The translations under genes were made by a program, and so were the position numbers. DNA of 35,162 bases from Acidobacteriota bacterium (GTDB lineage Bacteria; Acidobacteriota; Terriglobia; Acidiferrales; UBA7541), in contig QHYJ01000019.1 of the NCBI GenBank assembly GCA_003223255.1, positions 1-35,162 of the forward strand. The letters run 5' to 3'. Under the pieces are notes generated by a model. That model was not told where the DNA came from, did not search any database, and saw only the letters and a list, made by a program, of their open reading frames with translations. Shown here one piece after another: positions 31,250 through 35,162 of the stretch. Position 1 is the stretch's first letter; each line of letters starts with the position of its first letter.

Positions 31250-32188
31250 ATGCCTGTTCAAATCCAACAGAAAATCGCCGCGCTGGGGGGCGGGGTTGGC
31301 GCTTCCAAGCTGCTGCTGGGGCTCTATGAAGTGATCGACCCGGAGGCGCTGACGATTATCGTCAACACGGGCGACGATCTTGTGCTCCACGGCCTGAAGG
31401 TTTCTCCGGATCTGGACATCGTGACGTATACGCTCGCAGGAATCGTCGATCCCCTTAAGGGCTGGGGAGTTCGCGGGGAAACGTTCCACGCGTTGAAGCG
31501 CCTGGCGGCCTTTGGGCGCCCCGACTGGTTCAATTTGGGTGACCGGGACCTGGCGACGCATATTCACCGCAGCGCGCTGCTCGAAGAAGGGAAGACTTTG
31601 TCCGAGACAGCGGAATCTATTCGAACCGCGCTCGGAGTGAAGGCCCGCATTCTTCCCATGTCGGACAGCCCGGTGCCTACCATCATCGAGTCGAATGAAG
31701 GCGCGATGCATTTTCAGAAGTATTTGGTGAAGCGGCGCGCGCAGCCCGTGGTGACCGGGATTCGCTTCGCGGGAGCGGACGCGGCGAGGCCGGCACCCGG
31801 CGTGTTAGAGGCTGTTCGCGAAGCGAGCCGCATCCTCATTTGCCCGAGCAATCCGTTGATCAGCATTGGACCGATCCTCGCGATTCCGGGAGTGCGCGAG
31901 CAATTGCGCGCTCGAAAAACAGCGGTGTTTGCGGTGTGCCCAATTGTTGGCGGCAAGTCGCTCAAGGGGCCGTCGGATAAAATGCTGGCACAACTGGGTT
32001 ATGAGGCCACGGCGTTGGGCGTGGCGAGGCTGTACGCGAACTTCACGGGGACGTTCATCATCGATCCGGCGGACAAAGCGCAGGCGAGGGCCATTTCGGA
32101 GTTAGGCATGAAAGTCGAGATTCTGCCTACGGTCATGAAAACCCGCGCGGAGAAGCGCAAATTGGCGAGCGCTCTGCTGGCGTTGTGA
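31250..32188 (+). CDS. cofD: 2-phospho-L-lactate transferase (CofD/FbiA family)
   Basis: This 312-residue enzyme transfers a phospho-lactyl (or related phosphoenolpyruvyl) group to Fo, giving F420-0 or its dehydro form. The substrate-binding loop is IAALGGGVGASKLLLGL (9-25), followed by IIVNTGDDLVLHGLKVSPDL (36-55), DWFNLGDRDLATHIHR (92-107) and the C-terminal ICPSNPLISIGPILAIPGVR. Length is normal. The start ATG at 31250 gives MPVQIQQKIAALGGG; a ribosome-binding site is not obvious. It partners functionally with cofE at 29003. No cofC/fbiD or Fo synthase gene is within the window, so F420 capability depends on genes elsewhere. A flavin reductase-like gene follows 27 bp later and is probably co-transcribed. 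Confidence 0.93.
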   Translation: MPVQIQQKIAALGGGVGASKLLLGLYEVIDPEALTIIVNTGDDLVLHGLKVSPDLDIVTYTLAGIVDPLKGWGVRGETFHALKRLAAFGRPDWFNLGDRDLATHIHRSALLEEGKTLSETAESIRTALGVKARILPMSDSPVPTIIESNEGAMHFQKYLVKRRAQPVVTGIRFAGADAARPAPGVLEAVREASRILICPSNPLISIGPILAIPGVREQLRARKTAVFAVCPIVGGKSLKGPSDKMLAQLGYEATALGVARLYANFTGTFIIDPADKAQARAISELGMKVEILPTVMKTRAEKRKLASALLAL

Positions 32189-32215
32189 ATTGTGGTATCT
32201 TCAAAAACTTCCCGG

Positions 32216-32716
32216 ATGACGACAACCGCACTCAGCGCACGCGAATTTCGCAACGCCCTCGGGCAATTTGCCACGGGCGTCACGGTGGTCACCGTCGAAC
32301 GCGAAGCAGGATCGGTCTTCGGGATGACCGCCAATGCGTTCACTTCGGTCTCCTTAAACCCGATGCTGATTCTGGTGTGTGTCGATGAACGAGCAAAAAT
32401 CCTGTCGATCTTGCACAAGAAAAAACGATTTGGAGTCAGCGTGCTGAAACAGGGCCAGCAAGCGTTGTCCGAGTATTTCGCGCAAGGGGAGCAGAACTCG
32501 GAAGCGGAGCACCGGCTGGGCTTGCGCTATCGCTGGACGCCGGAGGGCGTTCCAGTCTTGGAAGACACGGTGATGCAATTGGGGTGCAGCGTGGTTGCCA
32601 CTCACGTGACTGGAGATCACACCATTGTTGTGGGGAAAGTGGAAGACGCGGAGATTCACGGCGGGGAACCGCTGCTCTTCTTTCGGGGAGAATATCGTCA
32701 TATTGGCGGGGAGTAG
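32216..32716 (+). CDS. Flavin reductase-like FMN-binding protein
   Basis: A 166-residue split-barrel flavin reductase of the HpaC/RutF type. Residues 9-26 (REFRNALGQFATGVTVVT) and 36-56 (FGMTANAFTSVSLNPMLILV) are the standard FMN-contact segments, followed by RFGVSVLKQGQQALSEYFA, and the C-terminal ending LLFFRGEYRHIGG is typical. Such enzymes reduce free FMN/FAD with NAD(P)H for partner oxygenases. The start is uncertain: ATG 32216 matches the family N-terminus but has no clear ribosome-binding site, while GTG 32192 lies just after the cofD stop. Coupling to cofD suggests redox work near F420 metabolism, but use of F420 is not indicated by the sequence. Confidence 0.88.
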   Translation: MTTTALSAREFRNALGQFATGVTVVTVEREAGSVFGMTANAFTSVSLNPMLILVCVDERAKILSILHKKKRFGVSVLKQGQQALSEYFAQGEQNSEAEHRLGLRYRWTPEGVPVLEDTVMQLGCSVVATHVTGDHTIVVGKVEDAEIHGGEPLLFFRGEYRHIGGE

Positions 32717-32768
32717 GGAGTTAAAAGTTGGAGCCGAAGGATGAAGAGGCCCCCGCTCGCTCTCTTGC

Positions 32769-33107
32769 CTAGGGTGAATTCGTGTCGCAGCCCACGGCGA
32801 ATCGCAACGCAGCGCAGATCTCCTGCATTCGCGCGGAGCTTAGTTGAGCAACGCGCTTCCCCAGCCGGTCCTGCGACACGGTGACCGCGTTATGCAGGTT
32901 CACGGCGCAAGGCGTTTTCATGCCATCGTCTTCCTTCAGGAGCACTTCGGAAGGTACTCCACGAATGGTCGAGGTGACGGGTGCGATTGTGACGGTAGAC
33001 AGATAGGGAACCGCACTGTTGCGAGTGAGCACCACCACGGGTCTCTTCTTGTTCGGAGAAGCAAACTGGTAAAGTCGCACGTCGCCCCGGGCTATTCTTC
33101 CGGCCAC
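32769..33107 (-). CDS. mazF: MazF/PemK-type toxin
   Basis: A 112-residue protein of the CcdB/PemK fold, normally a sequence-specific mRNA endoribonuclease that halts growth. Typical segments are GDVRLYQFASPNKKRPVVVL with the catalytic Arg region, TVTIAPVTSTIRGVPSEVLL, and KTPCAVNLHNAVTVSQDRLG. The family usually has a Thr/Ser after the second strand; here TVTIAPVTS fits. The start is GTG at 33105-33107, overlapping the antitoxin gene by 16 bases, the usual arrangement for translational coupling. The product should be neutralised by the MazE-like protein encoded upstream. Confidence 0.85.
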   Translation of the reverse strand: MAGRIARGDVRLYQFASPNKKRPVVVLTRNSAVPYLSTVTIAPVTSTIRGVPSEVLLKEDDGMKTPCAVNLHNAVTVSQDRLGKRVAQLSSARMQEICAALRFAVGCDTNSP

Positions 33108-33325
33108 GCAGCCTCCGCTTCCCAGTTGTCCGATTCACCACGCGCCTCTGGGCCCGCCAAATAACCCTGGCGGTCGCGCCTTTCCTTGTCCCGCACCTCC
33201 AGTCTTCGGAGGTGCTCGCGCAGAGCGTCGCGCACCAAGGCGGATCGATTGCACTTCGCCCGGCGCGCGGCGCGATCAGTGGCGAGCAGTAGCTTCTTAT
33301 CCAGGACGATCTGAATCGTTTCCAT
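33092..33325 (-). CDS. mazE: MazE-like ribbon-helix-helix antitoxin
   Basis: A 77-residue antitoxin. The N-terminal 45 residues form a ribbon-helix-helix DNA-binding domain (METIQIVLDKKLLLATDRAA, CNRSALVRDALREHLRRLE). The acidic tail (ESDNWEAEAAWPEE) is typical of the toxin-wrapping segment. The start at 33325 is preferred over an ATG at 33340 because the predicted -10 (33346-33351) would initiate at about 33339, leaving no room for the earlier ATG. It probably represses its own operon through the repeats flanking the -10 element. Confidence 0.78.
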   Translation of the reverse strand: METIQIVLDKKLLLATDRAARRAKCNRSALVRDALREHLRRLEVRDKERRDRQGYLAGPEARGESDNWEAEAAWPEE

Positions 33326-33338
33326 GGGTGTGTACTTC

Positions 33339-33374
33339 ATTCCACAGTATATTCCACACCCGTTACGGGAGCAA
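33339..33374 (-). promoter_or_regulatory. mazEF promoter with direct-repeat operator
   Basis: On the minus strand TTGCTC (33374-33369) and TATACT (33351-33346) are 17 bp apart. ATTCCACA occurs twice on the plus strand (33339-33346 and 33351-33358), 12 bp apart, bracketing the -10. Such repeats are the expected kind of site for ribbon-helix-helix autorepression. Inference only. Confidence 0.5.
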
Positions 33375-33420
33375 TCGGATGCACAAGGACACGCTGTTCG
33401 CCAGGGTTAGCCAGGGAAGG

Positions 33421-34161
33421 CTAGTGGTGGCCACCGAGGGGGTCGCGTTTCACGCCGTATTCGGCGCCCCATTTGTCGGTCATGCGCGTGCGGATTTCCC
33501 ATAATTCCGGGAAGAACTTCTGACGCATGCCTTCTTCGAGAATTTCCACCGGCCGGCCTTTTAAGGATTTTGCCGAAAATCCAATCGTTCGATGGATTAG
33601 CTGCATGTGCTCGTGGCGGAACTTCTGGAAAAGCTCGTCGAACTCCGCAAGAGCTTCGGCCACCACGTAGGCGTGGCCATGCGAGTATTCGGTGTCGTAG
33701 ATTTTCTCGATCGTCAGGCCATGCTTGTCCAGGTAATGCGTTTGAAACGAGTTCCACAAGGGCTGATACATTTTGAGCAGCACGCGAAATCCCGGTGATT
33801 CCTGCCCGCTGCCGTTGCCCAGGCGTAGGCGAATCTCCTGATATTCCTTGGGAGACATGGTTTCGAGCAGGGCCAGTTGCTCGCTCATCAGTTTCTGAGC
33901 CAGGTGCACGCGGCGAAAAAGGCTGATGACGCGGTTGGTGTTTTCCTGTTGCAAATATTCGTCGATGTCCAGCAGCGTGTAAGCAATCAGCTTCATCCAC
34001 ATTTCTTCGATCTGGTGCACGATCTGGAATTGCAGTTCGTCCTTGTTGCAGAGATCGGCAAAAGCGCTCTGGCAAGAAAGCAATTTTTTGGTGTTGAGAT
34101 ACAGCTCATAATCGAGCGTGCCTTCGCCGCCCATCAGGGCATAGAAATGTTCCCGGTTCAC
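33421..34161 (-). CDS. Tryptophan 2,3-dioxygenase family protein, divergent
   Basis: A 246-residue all-helical protein of the heme-dependent tryptophan 2,3-dioxygenase family, the first step of the kynurenine route. Diagnostic segments are LDYELYLNTKKLLSCQ, KDELQFQIVHQIEEMWMKLI (with the distal-side His49 and the aromatic before it), RLRLGNGSGQESPGFRVLLK and FRHEHMQLIHRTIGF with the proximal His candidate. The classical GTGG loop that binds the tryptophan amino and carboxyl groups is absent; after RTIGF comes SAKSLKGRPVEILEEGMRQK and an FPELWEIRTRM tail. Substrate could therefore differ from tryptophan. GTG start with GGAGG five bases upstream. No kynureninase or formamidase gene is adjacent. 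Confidence 0.85.
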   Translation of the reverse strand: MNREHFYALMGGEGTLDYELYLNTKKLLSCQSAFADLCNKDELQFQIVHQIEEMWMKLIAYTLLDIDEYLQQENTNRVISLFRRVHLAQKLMSEQLALLETMSPKEYQEIRLRLGNGSGQESPGFRVLLKMYQPLWNSFQTHYLDKHGLTIEKIYDTEYSHGHAYVVAEALAEFDELFQKFRHEHMQLIHRTIGFSAKSLKGRPVEILEEGMRQKFFPELWEIRTRMTDKWGAEYGVKRDPLGGHH

Positions 34162-34260
34162 AGCGCCTCCAGGGAAGAGGAGAGTTCAAAGTTTAAGAGC
34201 CGAAGAAAACAGGACCCGGCCGCTTTGCCCTTTGGGGATTCTAGCAAGCAGGAAGTCAGA

Positions 34261-34285
34261 GAGTTGAAAGTCCAAGAGTTGAAAG
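34261..34285. repeat. Tandem GAGTTGAAAG
   Basis: GAGTTGAAAG occurs at 34261-34270 and 34276-34285 in the gap between the dioxygenase and glycosyltransferase genes, with related GTTCAAAG strings nearby (34186-34193). On the minus strand a TAGAAT hexamer (34243-34238) could serve as a -10 for the dioxygenase gene, with no good -35. Otherwise 34162-34357 holds no gene. Confidence 0.35.
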
Positions 34286-34357
34286 AAGCTGACAAAACGA
34301 CACTTTCAGACCGTTCAACCGTTTGACTCTGCGACTTTTGAACTGGCAAGCAAATCG

Positions 34358-35162
34358 CTATCGTTCCGAACTGCCCGAGGCTCTGGAGGATTCCGCCGAA
34401 TCGCCGGCTTCTTTGCGGTGGCTTTTCACCTCGCGCAGCGTATAGATCGGCTTGTTCTGCGATTCGTAATACGTGCGCGAGATGATTTCGCCGAGCAAGC
34501 CCATGGAGACGAACTGCATGCCGCTGAGAAAAAGCGCCACGGCGAGCAGCATCAGCGGCCCGTGTTCCACCATGATGGCCTGGTGATTGTAAAACTTATC
34601 GTAGGCCAGATAGACGGCGAGCAGGGAACCTACCGTCGCTCCGCCCATCCCCAGGAGGCCAAAAAACTGCAAGGGCCGCGTGGAATAGTCCAGCAAAAAT
34701 TTTACGATGAGCAAATCCAGAAACACGCGGATGGTGCGGCCAATCCCGTAATTGGACCTGCCGCTCTTGCGGTGAAGGTTTTCGATGGGGACTTCGGCAA
34801 TTTTTGCGCCGCTCGAGCTGGCCAACGCCGGGATGAAGCGATGCAGTTCGCCGTACAACTGAATTTCCTGGATAATCTCGCGCCGGTAAGCCTTGAAGGT
34901 GGTTCCGAAGTCGTGGAGTTTGATGCCAGAGAGTTTCGCCATCATCCAGTTGGCCGTGAGGCTGGGAAGTTGGCGCGTGAGCCAGGCGTCTTTGCGCTGG
35001 TAGCGCCAGCCGCTGACCAGGTCGTAGCCTTCCTCGATTTTTTCCACGAAGCGAGGGATCTCTGCGGGATCATGCTGCAGGTCCCCGTCCAAGGAGATAA
35101 TCACTTCGCCGCGCGCAAAATCAAACCCGGCCTTCAACGCGGCGGTCTGGCCGAAGTTGCGC
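34358..35162 (-). CDS. GT2 polyprenyl-phosphate glycosyltransferase, 5' end outside the window
   Basis: The C-terminal 268 codons of a DPM1/GtrB-type inverting glycosyltransferase that loads a sugar onto a polyprenyl-phosphate carrier at the inner membrane. Frame opens at the window edge with RNFGQTAALKAGFDFARGEV, followed by the DXD-containing ISLDGDLQHDPAEIPRF, LHDFGTTFKAYRREIIQEIQ, and RFIPALASSSGAKIAEVPIE with HRKSGRSNYG. Two membrane helices end the protein: about GLLGMGGATVGSLLAVYLAY and LMLLAVALFLSGMQFVSMGL. It ends in a Ser-rich polar tail. The ribosome-binding site and first residues are not visible. It is 180 bp from the dioxygenase gene and probably unrelated to it. Confidence 0.9.
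   Translation of the reverse strand, partial: RNFGQTAALKAGFDFARGEVIISLDGDLQHDPAEIPRFVEKIEEGYDLVSGWRYQRKDAWLTRQLPSLTANWMMAKLSGIKLHDFGTTFKAYRREIIQEIQLYGELHRFIPALASSSGAKIAEVPIENLHRKSGRSNYGIGRTIRVFLDLLIVKFLLDYSTRPLQFFGLLGMGGATVGSLLAVYLAYDKFYNHQAIMVEHGPLMLLAVALFLSGMQFVSMGLLGEIISRTYYESQNKPIYTLREVKSHRKEAGDSAESSRASGSSER

Overview
The window looks like a chromosomal segment of a GC-rich soil bacterium, most likely Acidobacteriota. This is an inference from gene content: a very large Oar-type TonB-dependent receptor with a carboxypeptidase-regulatory-like N-terminal domain, two secreted FecR/W-Y-G-rich (DUF6600-like) proteins, a form II Cox-type molybdenum hydroxylase, an atypical receiver protein, and many small decayed genes between intact ones. 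No rRNA, tRNA or CRISPR array was seen.

Layout. 1-1050: a secreted-protein gene on the minus strand broken into three overlapping reading frames. 1241-2808: a DinB-like protein, a small multi-pass membrane protein whose frame runs on into the convergent neighbour, and a degenerate receiver-domain protein. 3082-7419: an XRE regulator with a clear sigma70-type promoter, then an Oar-like receptor split by a one-base loss in a G5 run. 7672-11976: coxS-coxL-coxM-coxG on the minus strand, with an imperfect palindromic intergenic repeat between coxM and coxG. CoxL carries AYRGAGR (form II), so true CO oxidation should not be assumed. A nucleoside hydrolase is divergent from this operon. 13320-14646: relics of a parallel beta-helix protein and of a second small gene.

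14997-17270 and 26516-28774 are two FecR/DUF6600-like paralogues with different low-complexity tails. Between them lies about 9 kb that resembles an island: a truncated quinone oxidoreductase, a perfect 13-bp inverted repeat, then kinase-like gene - GT4 glycosyltransferase - second kinase-like gene - ABC exporter, and finally a frameshifted tyrosine recombinase. The kinase/GT/kinase/exporter set is the best candidate for an undescribed system. A plausible but unproven reading is synthesis, phosphorylation and export of a glycosylated small molecule or glycolipid.

28958-32716: cofE and cofD for coenzyme F420 assembly, separated by a small secreted protein and a decayed alpha/beta hydrolase, followed by a flavin reductase-like protein. 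32769-33325: a MazEF-type toxin-antitoxin pair. 33421-34161: a divergent tryptophan 2,3-dioxygenase family protein. 34358-35162: a polyprenyl-phosphate-type GT2 glycosyltransferase that runs off the window edge.

Gene decay is a recurring theme: at least seven loci are truncated, frameshifted or interrupted. Some single-base breaks, notably the G5 run in the receptor, could be assembly errors.
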